Shown: positions 25,395 to 34,139, counted from the stretch's first letter. The stretch is DNA of 64,000 nucleotides from Halomonas sp. H10-9-1 (GCF_040147005.1 NZ_JAMSHO010000001.1:3100001-3164000), one strand, 5' to 3'. Notes: generated by a model not told the origin, from the letters alone. Program-made: numbers and translations.

Positions 25395-26296
25395 CCCAGG
25401 ATATCCGCCAGGGCGGCCTCCAGGGTCTCGTACTCGAAACGGAAGCCGGCCTCCTGGAGCCGCTTCGGGCGCATATCGGCGCCGGTCAGCAGCAGCCGGG
25501 CCATCTCGCCGAAGGCGGTCTCCAGCACGATGGCGGGCACCGGGAAGAGCGCCGGGCGCCCCAGCTGCTTGGCCAGGATGCGGGTGAACTCGGCGTTGGT
25601 GACCGGGCGGGGGGCGCTGCCGTTGAAGGGCCCTTCGAGGTCATCACGCTCGAGCAGAAAGAGGATGGCGCGCACCAGGTCCTCGCGGTGGATCCAGGGC
25701 ATGAACTGCTTGCCCGTACCGAAGCGCCCGCCCAGCCCCAGCCTGAAGGGGGGCAGCATCTTCTGGAGGCTGCCGCCACCCTGGTCCAGCACCAGGCCGA
25801 TGCGCAGCCGCGCGACCCGCACCCCGAAGGCCTCGGCCTCGCCGGCGGCCTCCTCCCAGCGCCGGCAGAGGCGGTGGGCGAACTCGTCGTGGGGCGGCGT
25901 CTCCTCGCTCACCTCACGGTCCCCCTGGTCCCCGTAGTAGCCCATGGCCGAGGCCGAGACCAGCACCCTGGGCATCCGTGCGCCGGTCTGCCGAAGCTGC
26001 TCGCAGAGACCGACCAGCTCCCGGGTGGCGTTGAGCCGCGAATCCAGCAGTTTCTCCTTCTGGCGGTCGCTCCAGCGCTTGGCGGCGATGGACTCCCCGG
26101 CCAGGTTGACCAGGGCATCGGAAGGCGTGTCGACGAAGTCCAGCGCCGAGCGGCGCACATCGACGCCCTCGGGCAGCCGGCGCCGTGCGGCCTCGGGATC
26201 CCGCGAGACCACCTGCACCCGGTGCCCCGCCTCGGCCAGCCGCGGGCATAGCCGTTGACCCACGAATCCGCTCCCTCCGGTGATCAGCACGCGCAT
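25391..26296 (-). CDS. yfcH: TIGR01777-family NAD-dependent epimerase/dehydratase (YfcH-like)
   Basis: An extended-SDR protein of 301 residues. The NAD-binding motif is VLITGGSGFVGQRL at the N terminus. A DALVNLAGESIAAKRW segment and SASAMGYYGD (the YfcH signature, replacing the usual YxxxK context) follow. A DUF1731 C-terminal domain ends in GFRFEYETLEAALADILG. The start ATG at 26294-26296 follows GAGGAGA. The substrate is unknown. It converges on rapA and diverges from the MerR regulator, so it could share the regulatory site at 26324-26340. Confidence 0.93.
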   Translation of the reverse strand: MRVLITGGSGFVGQRLCPRLAEAGHRVQVVSRDPEAARRRLPEGVDVRRSALDFVDTPSDALVNLAGESIAAKRWSDRQKEKLLDSRLNATRELVGLCEQLRQTGARMPRVLVSASAMGYYGDQGDREVSEETPPHDEFAHRLCRRWEEAAGEAEAFGVRVARLRIGLVLDQGGGSLQKMLPPFRLGLGGRFGTGKQFMPWIHREDLVRAILFLLERDDLEGPFNGSAPRPVTNAEFTRILAKQLGRPALFPVPAIVLETAFGEMARLLLTGADMRPKRLQEAGFRFEYETLEAALADILG

Positions 26297-26323
26297 CTGG
26301 GTCTCCTCGCATCCGCGATGAGT

Positions 26324-26340
26324 TATACAGCTGTTGTACA
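26324..26340. promoter_or_regulatory. Candidate CarH/LitR-type operator, 11-bp repeats
   Basis: TATACA (26324-26329) and TGTACA (26335-26340) are exactly 11 bp apart. Known CarH operators are tandem 11-bp repeats with a TnnACA core. The site lies in the divergent yfcH/merR gap; a matching pair occurs at 28907-28923. Confidence 0.5.
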
Positions 26341-26466
26341 CTTCTGCTAGTCTAGCGGAAAACCATCCTCGAGGGTGCCATGCACTCGGCTACGGAGCCA
26401 TACCGCCATCGTCGGCGCTGGCCAGCCCCCGCTCGGCGATGCCCTGACAGGAGGATCACCCACCAC

Positions 26467-27387
26467 ATGAACGAGCCGACCCCGCACGGCGGCAAGAGCC
26501 CGCTCTACCCGATTCGAGAGGTGTCGCGCCTCACCGGCGTCAATTCCGTGACCCTGCGCGCCTGGGAGCGCCGCTACGGGCTGATCAAGCCACGCCGCAC
26601 ACCCAAGGGGCATCGCCTCTATGCTCGCGAGGATATCGAGCGGGTGGAGCAGATCCTGCAGTGGCTCAACCGCGGGGTCCCGGTGAGTCAGGTACGTGAG
26701 CTGCTCGATCGTCCCGATATCGCCGAGGCCGAATCGCCACCCCCCGACCCCGGCGACTGGCCCGCACAGCGCAGCCGCCTGGTCGGCGCCGTGGAGGCAC
26801 TGGACCTGGCGAGACTCGAGACCCTCTATGCCGAGTCGCTGGCGCTCTATCCGGTGACCACCTGCGTGGTCGAGCTGTGGGCGCCGGCAATACGCGAGCT
26901 GGAGGAACGCTGGGGCGAGCGGCTGGGTGACGAGCTGCAGCGCCGCACCCTGGAGTCCTTCCTGCGCACGCGCATCGGCATGCGCCTCTATCACGGCAAT
27001 GCCCTCGTCGAGGGGCCCACCCTGTTGGCCATGCCGCTGCCCGACGACCCCGGCACCCTGTGGCTGCTGCTGGCCGCGCTGGTAGCCGGCGACCGTGGCC
27101 TGAACGTGCGGCTGCTCGACGTCGCGCCACCTCTAGGCGAGCTGCCCCTGGCGGTGGAGCGCCTGAGCGCCAGCGGCGTTCTGCTGGCCGGCAGCCATGC
27201 CGGGCGCACCGACCTGATCCGCCGCCAGTTGCCGCGTCTGGCGGAACAGCTGGCGGTCCCCCTCGGGCTGTGTGGCCCGGTGGCACGCATTCGACAGGCC
27301 GACCTCGACGACAGCGGTGTGGCGGTGCTGGGAGATGACCTCGGCGAAGCGATCACCCGGCTACAGACCCTGCTTCCCATTGCCTGA
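26467..27387 (+). CDS. MerR-family regulator, CarH/LitR-like, without cobalamin ligands
   Basis: 306 residues. The MerR winged helix lies at ~13-80, with YPIREVSRLTGVNSVTLRAWERRYGL. A helical domain (~100-175) and a Rossmann-like domain (~180-305) follow, arranged as in B12-dependent CarH/LitR. The adenosylcobalamin marks are missing: at 159-160 Arg-Arg stands where CarH has Glu-His after Trp149-x9, and the DxHxxG loop is replaced by DPGTLW (~194-199). It is therefore probably a class that senses light through a partner protein, or another signal. AGGAGG lies 12 bp before the ATG. It heads the photolyase operon, with phrB 23 bp downstream. Confidence 0.88.
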   Translation: MNEPTPHGGKSPLYPIREVSRLTGVNSVTLRAWERRYGLIKPRRTPKGHRLYAREDIERVEQILQWLNRGVPVSQVRELLDRPDIAEAESPPPDPGDWPAQRSRLVGAVEALDLARLETLYAESLALYPVTTCVVELWAPAIRELEERWGERLGDELQRRTLESFLRTRIGMRLYHGNALVEGPTLLAMPLPDDPGTLWLLLAALVAGDRGLNVRLLDVAPPLGELPLAVERLSASGVLLAGSHAGRTDLIRRQLPRLAEQLAVPLGLCGPVARIRQADLDDSGVAVLGDDLGEAITRLQTLLPIA

Positions 27388-27410
27388 CAAGGACGACTGA
27401 CGGAGCGACC

Positions 27411-28835
27411 ATGACGCCGACCCTGATGTGGTTTCGCAGCGACTTGCGCCTGCATGACAACCGCGCCCTGGCAGCGGCGTCCCGGCGCGGCCCGGTAGTG
27501 GCGGTGTATCTACGCGCCCTGCCCCACTGGCAGCGCCACGGCCACGGCGCCAATCAGCTCGACTTCCGCGCCCGGGGCGTGGCCGCCCTGAAGGAGGACC
27601 TCGAGGGGCTCAATATCCCGCTGCTGCATCGCGATATCGACGACTTCGCCGAGGCCCCCGAGACGCTGTTGGCCATCGCCCGGGAGACCGGCGCCAGCGG
27701 GCTGCACTTCAACCGCGAGTACCCGGTGGACGAACTCGCCCGGGACGCCGCGGTGATCGAGGCCTTCCGGGCGGCGGGACTCGAGGCCCATGGCCACCAT
27801 GACGCCGTGGCCTTTGCCCCGGGGGAGCTGCTGACCGGCAAGGGGGACTACTACGGCGTCTTCACCCCCTTCGCCCGGGCCTGGCACCGCCGCCTCGACG
27901 CCGAGCGCCTGGCGCTCAGCGACACCCCTGTCCCCCAGGCACCCACCGGTATCGAGAGCGACCCGCTGCCCGAACTGCCCGAACTCGCCGACACCCCCAT
28001 CGACGGCCGCCAGTGGCCCGCCGGCGAGGCGCCGGCCGCCGACCGCCTGGAACGCTTCCTGCGCTTCCGTGGCCGCCATTACGCCAGCCAGCGCGACTTC
28101 CCGGCCATCCGCGGCACCAGCGAGCTCTCCCCCTATCTGGCGCTGGGCATGATCTCCCACCGCCAGTGCCTGCAGGCGGTGCTTGCCGAGAATGACGGCA
28201 GCCTGGGCGAGGGCAATGCGGGCCTCGTCGCCTGGGTCAACGAACTGGTGTGGCGGGAGTTCTACCGCCATGTGGCGGTGGGCTTCCCGCGGGTCTGCCG
28301 CCACCGCCCCTTCCAGCGCCATACCGAGGCGCTGGCCTGGCGCGACGACGAGGCGGGCTTCGCCGCCTGGTGCGAGGGGCGCACCGGCTATCCCATCGTC
28401 GATGCCGCCATGCGTCAGCTCGTCGCCACCGGCTGGATGCACAATCGCCTGCGCATGATCACCGCCATGTTCCTCTCGAAGCACCTGCTGGTCGACTGGC
28501 GCCACGGCGAGGCCTTCTTCCTGCGCCACCTGGTGGATGGCGAGTTCTGCGCCAACAACGGCGGCTGGCAGTGGGCCGCTTCCACCGGTACCGACGCCGC
28601 CCCCTACTTCCGCATCTTCAACCCCACCACCCAGTCGCGCCGCTTCGACCCCGACGGCCGCTTCATCGCCGAGTGGCTGCCGGAGCTCGCCACGCTGCCC
28701 GCCAAGGCGCGCCATGCCCCGTCCCGGGACCTGCTGGGAAGCAGCGGCTACCCGGCGCCCATCGTCGACCACAAGGCGGCCCGCGCCCGCGCGCTGGACG
28801 CCTTCAAGGCCCTCAAGGCCCTCAAGGCCGACTGA
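27411..28835 (+). CDS. phrB: Deoxyribodipyrimidine photolyase (class I CPD)
   Basis: A flavoprotein of 474 residues that splits cyclobutane pyrimidine dimers using light. The N-terminal antenna-binding domain starts LMWFRSDLRLHDNRAL. The FAD-binding helical domain has ELVWREFYRHV, the GRTGYPIVDAAMRQL block, WMHNRLRMITAMFLSKHLL and WAASTGTDAAPYFRIFNP. The C terminus ends in a short Lys-Ala-Leu repeat coded by a 9-bp duplication. It is the second gene of the MerR-led operon. A folate or deazaflavin antenna cannot be decided from sequence reading. Confidence 0.96.
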   Translation: MTPTLMWFRSDLRLHDNRALAAASRRGPVVAVYLRALPHWQRHGHGANQLDFRARGVAALKEDLEGLNIPLLHRDIDDFAEAPETLLAIARETGASGLHFNREYPVDELARDAAVIEAFRAAGLEAHGHHDAVAFAPGELLTGKGDYYGVFTPFARAWHRRLDAERLALSDTPVPQAPTGIESDPLPELPELADTPIDGRQWPAGEAPAADRLERFLRFRGRHYASQRDFPAIRGTSELSPYLALGMISHRQCLQAVLAENDGSLGEGNAGLVAWVNELVWREFYRHVAVGFPRVCRHRPFQRHTEALAWRDDEAGFAAWCEGRTGYPIVDAAMRQLVATGWMHNRLRMITAMFLSKHLLVDWRHGEAFFLRHLVDGEFCANNGGWQWAASTGTDAAPYFRIFNPTTQSRRFDPDGRFIAEWLPELATLPAKARHAPSRDLLGSSGYPAPIVDHKAARARALDAFKALKALKAD

Positions 28836-28857
28836 CACCACCCCGCGGAGAGATGCC

Positions 28858-29298
28858 ATGTCGGACGACCCCCAGCTGGAGGCCTTCTGTGCTTTCTTCA
28901 ATAAGCTTGACAAAAGCTGTACAGAAAGACTCTACAAGTTCTATACTCATGACGTCGTCTTCCAGGACCCACTGCACCGGATAGAGGGCGCAGAGGCCCT
29001 AGAGAGGTACTTTTCCGCCTTGTACAGCAACGTTACATCGTGCCGCTTCGCCTTCCACGAGCGGCAGCGCAACGGTCGGGAGGCCTTTGCCAGCTGGACG
29101 ATGTACCTGACCCACCCGCGGCTCGCGGGCGGCAAGGAGTACGCGGTCGAGGGGTGCTCCCACCTCACCTTCGCGGAGGACGGCAGCGGCCGGATCGCCC
29201 GCCATCGCGACTACTTCGATGCCGGCGACCTGTTATATGAAAGGCTGCCGCTCCTGGGCGGCGCCATTCGACTGATCAAGCGCCGGCTCGACGCCTGA
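28858..29298 (+). CDS. Nuclear transport factor 2 (SnoaL-like) family protein
   Basis: 146 residues of a cone-shaped alpha+beta fold. Recognisable parts are the initial helix (LEAFCAFFNKL), FYTHDVVFQDPLHRIEG and the C-terminal strands HLTFAEDGSGRIARHRDYFD. Proteins of this type sit in the photolyase/SDR/Cfa clusters of many proteobacteria, but their biochemical role is not established. The first ~170 bp are unusually AT-rich and contain promoter-like sequence (28907-28947). GGAGAG precedes the ATG at 28858. Confidence 0.88.
   Translation: MSDDPQLEAFCAFFNKLDKSCTERLYKFYTHDVVFQDPLHRIEGAEALERYFSALYSNVTSCRFAFHERQRNGREAFASWTMYLTHPRLAGGKEYAVEGCSHLTFAEDGSGRIARHRDYFDAGDLLYERLPLLGGAIRLIKRRLDA
28907..28947 (+). 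promoter_or_regulatory. Promoter and operator-like repeats inside the NTF2-like gene
   Basis: TTGACA (28907) and TGTACA (28918) are 11 bp apart, the same pattern as at 26324-26340. TGTACA with 18 bases and TATACT (28942-28947) makes a plausible sigma-70 promoter overlapped by the repeats. It could start a transcript for the downstream genes under control of the MerR protein. Confidence 0.45.
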
Positions 29299-29340
29299 AG
29301 GCAGCGGCCTCGGGCGCGGCAACCACCACCCGGAGGCTCC

Positions 29341-30126
29341 ATGTCCGACCCCCAGCGCATCTGGCTCACCGGCGCCACCTCGGGCATCGGCCGCGCCCTG
29401 GCCGAACGCCTGCTGGCCCGCGGCGACCGTGTGGCGCTCAGCGGACGCGACGCGGCGGCCCTCGAGGCACTGGCCGCCGGCCACGACAACGCCCTGGCGC
29501 TGCCCCTGGACGTCACCGACCGCGTGGCGGTACGCGACGCCGGCCGGCAGCTCGAGGCGGCCTTCGGCGGACTCGACCTGGTGATCCTCAACGCCGGCAC
29601 CTGCGAGTACCTCGACGCCCGGGAGTTCGACGTCGACCTGGTGGAGCGGGTCTTCGCCGCCAACTTCCACGGCGCGATCCACTGCATCGATGCCGCCCTG
29701 CCGCTGCTGCGACGCGCCCGGACCCAGGGGGGCCGGCCGCTGCTCGCCGCCACCTCAAGTGCCGCGGCCTACCTGCCGCTGCCCCGGTCCGAGGCCTACG
29801 GCGCCTCCAAGGCCGCGTTGAGCCACTTCCTGGAAGCGCTGCGCCTGGACCTGGACGCCGAGGGGATCGACGTCAGCGTGATCCATCCCGGCTTCGTCAG
29901 GACTCCGCTCACCGACCGCAACGACTTCGCCATGCCGATGCGGATCGAGGTCGACCAGGCCGCTGAAGCGATCCTCGCGGGCCTGGCCAGGCACCGCCTG
30001 GACATCCACTTCCCGCGCCGCTTCACCCTGCTGGTCAAGCTGGCGGGCATCCTGCCCGCTCCCCTGCGCTATCGACTGGGGCGGCGCCTGGCGCGGCCCG
30101 AGACCGCCACAGAGACTCGCCCATGA
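29341..30126 (+). CDS. Short-chain dehydrogenase/reductase
   Basis: A classical SDR of 261 residues. The cofactor motif is TGATSGIG near residues 10-17, NAG at ~83-85, the catalytic Ser-Tyr-Lys is in TSSAAAYLPLPRSEAYGASKAAL, and PGFVRTPLT follows. The C-terminal ~40 residues contain a hydrophobic segment (FTLLVKLAGILPAPL) that could touch the membrane. Its TGA overlaps the next ATG (ATGA), which shows tight operon coupling. The substrate is unknown; the context suggests lipid modification. Confidence 0.92.
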   Translation: MSDPQRIWLTGATSGIGRALAERLLARGDRVALSGRDAAALEALAAGHDNALALPLDVTDRVAVRDAGRQLEAAFGGLDLVILNAGTCEYLDAREFDVDLVERVFAANFHGAIHCIDAALPLLRRARTQGGRPLLAATSSAAAYLPLPRSEAYGASKAALSHFLEALRLDLDAEGIDVSVIHPGFVRTPLTDRNDFAMPMRIEVDQAAEAILAGLARHRLDIHFPRRFTLLVKLAGILPAPLRYRLGRRLARPETATETRP

Positions 30127-31511
30127 ATGCTCGCCCTCCCCATGCCATGGCCCGCCAGCGTATCGCCATGGATAGCCGGCAGGCCACCATGTCCAAGCGG
30201 CGCGTTGCCGTGGTCGGCAGCGGCATCGCCGGCATGGCCGCCGCCTGGTACCTCTCGGGCCGCCACGAGGTGACGCTGTTCGAGGCCGATAACCGCCTGG
30301 GTGGCCACACCGCCACCGTGGATGTGGAGCTCGAGGGTCGCCACTACGCCATCGATACCGGCTTCATCGTCTTCAACGACTGGACCTATCCGCACTTCCA
30401 GCGGCTGATGCAGCGCCTCGGAGTGCTCACCCAGCCCACCGAGATGAGCTTCTCGGTACACGAGACGAGCCGAGACTTCGAGTACAACGGCCATACCCTG
30501 ACCAGCCTGTTCGCCCAGCGCCGCAACCTGCTGCGCCCCAGCTTCTACGGCCTGCTGCGTGAGATCCTGCGCTTCAATCGCGAGGCGATACGAGCCATGG
30601 ACGACGGCACGCTCGACCCTGCCATGACCCTGGGTGAGTGGCTCGAGAGCAACGCCTTCGGCGAGGCCTTCCAGCGCCGCTACCTGCTGCCCATGGGGGC
30701 GGCGATCTGGTCGGCGAGCCTGAGCGACCTGCGCGACTTCCCGCTGCAGTTCTTCGTGCGCTTCTTCCGCCACCACGGCCTGCTGTCGGTCAACGACAGG
30801 CCCCAGTGGCACACCCTGGTCGGCGGTTCGCGCAGCTATATCCCGCTGCTCACCGCGCCCTACGCGAGCCGCATCCGCCTGTCGACACCGGTACGCGGCA
30901 TCCGCCGGCTGGCCGACGGCGTGGCGTTGCGCAGCGATCTGGGAGTCGAGCACTTCGACGAGGTGGTGCTGGCCTGCCACGCCGACCAGGCGCTGGCGCT
31001 GCTGGAGGACCCGAGCCCCGCCGAGCACGAGATCCTCGGCGCCCTGCCCTACCAGGACAACGAGGTGGTGCTGCATACCGACACCCGCCTGCTGCCGCGG
31101 CGGCCTCGCGCCTGGGCGAGCTGGAACTACCGCCTCGACGGCCGCGACGAGGCGGCCAGGGTCTCGGTGACCTACGACATGAACATCCTGCAGCGCCTGG
31201 AGGCGCCCCACACCTTCTGCGTCACGCTCAATGACAGCGACGCCATCGCGCCGGAGAAGGTGCTGGGCCGCTTCACCTACGCCCACCCCCAGTTCACCCT
31301 GGCCGGCGAGGCGGCCAAGGCGCGCCACGCCGAGATCTCCGGCGCCGCCTTTCGCACTCACTACTGCGGCGCCTACTGGCGCAACGGCTTCCACGAGGAC
31401 GGCGTCTGGAGCGCCCTGCGCGTGGCCCATGCTCTGGGTGGTGACGAGGCGGGGCCCGAGGGAGTCGCGGAGTTGCTGAGCCCGGTGGCAAGGGAGGCCG
31501 AGCACGCATGA
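30123..31511 (+). CDS. FAD-dependent oxidoreductase (NAD(P)-binding, amine-oxidase-like)
   Basis: 462 residues. After a 25-residue leader the dinucleotide-binding motif VAVVGSGIAGMAAAWYLS leads into EADNRLGGHT, typical of flavin amine-oxidase-like proteins. GFIVFNDWTYPHF and the C-terminal GAYWRNGFHEDGVWSALRVA are hallmarks of the group that always pairs with DUF1365 and Cfa-like genes. The start at 30123 overlaps the previous stop; an internal ATG at 30189 is equally possible because the leader is not conserved. In Rhodobacter a relative acts in modified fatty-acid synthesis, from memory. Confidence 0.92.
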   Translation: MNARPPHAMARQRIAMDSRQATMSKRRVAVVGSGIAGMAAAWYLSGRHEVTLFEADNRLGGHTATVDVELEGRHYAIDTGFIVFNDWTYPHFQRLMQRLGVLTQPTEMSFSVHETSRDFEYNGHTLTSLFAQRRNLLRPSFYGLLREILRFNREAIRAMDDGTLDPAMTLGEWLESNAFGEAFQRRYLLPMGAAIWSASLSDLRDFPLQFFVRFFRHHGLLSVNDRPQWHTLVGGSRSYIPLLTAPYASRIRLSTPVRGIRRLADGVALRSDLGVEHFDEVVLACHADQALALLEDPSPAEHEILGALPYQDNEVVLHTDTRLLPRRPRAWASWNYRLDGRDEAARVSVTYDMNILQRLEAPHTFCVTLNDSDAIAPEKVLGRFTYAHPQFTLAGEAAKARHAEISGAAFRTHYCGAYWRNGFHEDGVWSALRVAHALGGDEAGPEGVAELLSPVAREAEHA

Positions 31512-32272
31512 TCGCCACGCCCCGCTCACGCATCTACCGCGGCGAACTGCGCCATCGACGCTTCCTGCCGCGCGAGCACGCCTTCAGCTATGGGGTGTGG
31601 ATGGCCTGGCTCGACCTCGACGAGCTGCCTGAACTGTTTGACGGGGTACCCGGTTTCAGCGCCCGGCGCCCCGCGCTGGCGCGCTTCCGTCGCGAGGACT
31701 ATCTGGCTCCCCACGACCGGCCATTGAAGCAGGCGGTGCGCGAGGAGCTCGTGCGGCAGCTGGGCGACACCCCCGACGGCCGCATCTGCCTGCTGACCCA
31801 GCTGCGCACCCTGGGCCTGGGCTTCAATCCCATCTCGCTCTACTACGCCTTCGACGCCGCGGGCGCGCTGCGCGCGGTGCTGGGTGAGGTGAGCAACACG
31901 CCCTGGGGGGAGCGCACCCGCTACGCCTGCACGGTGGACCCGGCCCGCCACTCCCACGGGGCCGAGTTCGCCAAGGCGATGCACGTCTCGCCCTTCAATC
32001 CCATGGACATGATCTACCGCTGGCGCTTCAACACCCCCGGCGAGCGCCTGCTGATGCATATGGAGAACTGGCGCGAGGGCGAATGCCACTTCGATGCCAC
32101 CCTGACCCTGACGGCCAGTCCCGCCACCCGTCGCGTGTTGCTGGGCACCCTGGCCCGCCAGCCGTGGATGAGCGCCAAGACCCTGGCCGGTATCCACTTC
32201 GAGGCGCTGCGCCTGTGGGCCAAGCGCGTGCCGATCCATGACCACCCCGGCGCCGACGCCGACCGTTCGTAG
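31508..32272 (+). CDS. DUF1365 family protein
   Basis: 254 residues of the DUF1365 family. Recognisable blocks are RGELRHRRFLPREHAFSYG, LTQLRTLGLGFNPISLYY and KAMHVSPFNPMDMIYRWRF. It is soluble and has no signal peptide. The family has no firmly assigned activity but is almost always next to the FAD oxidoreductase and a Cfa-type methyltransferase, as here, so a shared role in fatty-acyl modification is likely. The ATG overlaps the previous stop by four bases. Confidence 0.93.
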   Translation: MIATPRSRIYRGELRHRRFLPREHAFSYGVWMAWLDLDELPELFDGVPGFSARRPALARFRREDYLAPHDRPLKQAVREELVRQLGDTPDGRICLLTQLRTLGLGFNPISLYYAFDAAGALRAVLGEVSNTPWGERTRYACTVDPARHSHGAEFAKAMHVSPFNPMDMIYRWRFNTPGERLLMHMENWREGECHFDATLTLTASPATRRVLLGTLARQPWMSAKTLAGIHFEALRLWAKRVPIHDHPGADADRS

Positions 32273-32283
32273 GAGAGACCGAC

Positions 32284-33555
32284 GTGAACACGCTGCGCTC
32301 AGCCACCGCCCCCCGTCCCCTGACGGACGATGCCGACCGCCTGACCCGCTGGTTACGCCCGCGCCTGCTGGCCGAGCTGGACCGCCTGGAGGGCGGCACG
32401 GTCACCCTGATCGAGGGGCACCGCCGGCACCGCCTGGGCCAGGGCGGGCCACTCACGGTCACCCTGGTGGTGCGCGACAGCCGGGCGTGGAAACGCCTGG
32501 CGCTGGGCGGCACCGTGGGGGCGGCGGAGTCCTACATGGACGGTGACTGGGATGCCGATGACCTGGTCGCCCTGGTGCGGCTGTTCGCCGCCAACCTGGA
32601 ACGGGTCAACGGCGAGATCGAGACCGGCACCGCCCGCCTGGGTCGCTGGCTGCTGGCAGCCCTCTACCGCCTGCAACGCAACAGCCTCTCGGGGTCGCGG
32701 CGCAACATCTCGGCTCACTACGATATCGGCAACGAGCTGTTTGCCACCTTCCTGGACCGCGACCACCGCATGTACTCCAGCGCCGTCTTCCCCTACCCCG
32801 AGGCGAGCCTGGAGGAGGCTTCCACCTTCAAGCTGGACATCATGCTCGAGCGGCTCGACGTGCGCGCCGAGCACCACCTGCTGGAGATCGGCACCGGCTG
32901 GGGCGGGCTCGCCATCCACGCGGCGAAGACCCGCGGCTGCCGGGTCACTACCACCACCATCTCCGATGAGCAGTACGCCCATACCGCCCGGCGCATCGAG
33001 GAGGAGGGCCTGGGCGAGCGCATCACCCTGCTCAAGCAGGACTATCGCGAGCTGGTGGGGCGCTACGACCGACTGATCTCCGTGGAGATGATCGAGGCGG
33101 TGGGCCATCAGTATCTGGAGACCTATCTCGCCACCCTGGACCGCCTGCTCACCGATGACGGCCTGGCGATGCTGCAGGCGATCACCATCCGCGACCAGCG
33201 CTTCGAGGCCGCCAAGCGCGAGATGGACTTCATCAAGCGCCATATCTTCCCGGGCGGCTTCCTGCCCTCCCATCACGCCATCCTGCGTGGCCTGACCCGA
33301 AGCACCTCGCTCAATGTGCTGGCCCTCGACGAGATCGGCCCGCACTACGCTCGCACCCTGCGCGAGTGGCGCCAGCGTTTCGAGGCCAGCCTGGAGAGGG
33401 TGCGCAACCTGGGCTACGACGAACGCTTCATCCGCATGTGGCGCTACTATCTCTGCTACTGCGAGGGGGGCTTCCTGGAACGCACCATCGGCACCTGCCA
33501 CCTGTTGCTGGCCAAGCCCGGCGCCCGCCCCGCGACGCTCACCGGCAATGCCTGA
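32284..33555 (+). CDS. cfa: Cyclopropane-fatty-acyl-phospholipid synthase family methyltransferase
   Basis: An S-adenosylmethionine-dependent enzyme of 423 residues acting on unsaturated acyl chains of membrane phospholipids. The SAM motif is LEIGTGWGGLAIH at about 201. SAHYDIGNELFATFLD, the VSVEMIEAVGHQYL-like segment and the C-terminal FIRMWRYYLCYCEGGF are family marks. The start is a GTG at 32284-32286 with AGGAGA upstream. Its place beside DUF1365 and the flavoprotein suggests it may make a methylated or cyclopropane precursor for further oxidation and not act as the housekeeping Cfa. Confidence 0.93.
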   Translation: MNTLRSATAPRPLTDDADRLTRWLRPRLLAELDRLEGGTVTLIEGHRRHRLGQGGPLTVTLVVRDSRAWKRLALGGTVGAAESYMDGDWDADDLVALVRLFAANLERVNGEIETGTARLGRWLLAALYRLQRNSLSGSRRNISAHYDIGNELFATFLDRDHRMYSSAVFPYPEASLEEASTFKLDIMLERLDVRAEHHLLEIGTGWGGLAIHAAKTRGCRVTTTTISDEQYAHTARRIEEEGLGERITLLKQDYRELVGRYDRLISVEMIEAVGHQYLETYLATLDRLLTDDGLAMLQAITIRDQRFEAAKREMDFIKRHIFPGGFLPSHHAILRGLTRSTSLNVLALDEIGPHYARTLREWRQRFEASLERVRNLGYDERFIRMWRYYLCYCEGGFLERTIGTCHLLLAKPGARPATLTGNA

Positions 33556-34072
33556 GTCGGATCGACGGCGCTCGACGCCGCGCCTGGTGGCCAACCTGCT
33601 CGCCTTCGAGGCGGGCTGGCTGGCCTGCGTGCTGGGCGGCAGCCTGGTGGGCGCCGCCGCGGCCGGCCTGATTCTTGCCGCCCACCTGCGCTGGCAGGCC
33701 TGGCCAGGCGAGTGGCGCTGGCTCGTCGGTTTTGCGCTGCTGGGCCTGGCAGTGGACGGCGGCCTGACCCTGGCCGGCGGCTTTCAATTCCACACCGACA
33801 CCCTCGCCCTGGGACTGCTGCCGCCCTGGCTATGGCTGCTGTGGCCACTGTTCGCTACCCTGCTGCACCACTCCCTGGCATGGCTCTGGTCACGCCCCTG
33901 GCTCGCCGCCCTGGGTGGCGCCATCAGTGGCCCGGCCTCCTACTACGCCGGCGCGGCGCTCGCCGGCGTGACTCTCGCCCCCTGGCTGCTGCCGGCCCAG
34001 GCGCTGGTCTGGGCCGGCCTCTGCCTGTGGCTATGCCGACGCGTGAGCGGCCGCCTCCCCTACCAACGCTGA
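33548..34072 (+). CDS. DUF2878-type membrane protein
   Basis: 174 residues, almost entirely hydrophobic with about five to six helices (LLAFEAGWLACVLGG, FALLGLAVDGGLTLAGGF, PPWLWLLWPLFATLL, AAGAALAGVTL-like). The pattern ALGLLPPWLWLLWPLFATLLHHS is typical of DUF2878, the usual last gene of this cluster. The ATG overlaps the cfa stop by eight bases. No activity is known. Confidence 0.85.
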   Translation: MPESDRRRSTPRLVANLLAFEAGWLACVLGGSLVGAAAAGLILAAHLRWQAWPGEWRWLVGFALLGLAVDGGLTLAGGFQFHTDTLALGLLPPWLWLLWPLFATLLHHSLAWLWSRPWLAALGGAISGPASYYAGAALAGVTLAPWLLPAQALVWAGLCLWLCRRVSGRLPYQR

Positions 34073-34123
34073 GGTCATGAAGGCCTGGACACCGCTGCTT
34101 GCGTGCATTCCCCCTGCACGGAC

Positions 34124-34139
34124 AGTAGACTAGGCTACT
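34124..34139. promoter_or_regulatory. Palindrome upstream of fabA, possible operator
   Basis: AGTAG-N6-CTACT, about 30 bp before the fabA start in the short gap after the DUF2878 gene. fabAB genes are often repressed by TetR-type regulators (FabR, DesT), but this site does not obviously match their known boxes. Confidence 0.35.
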
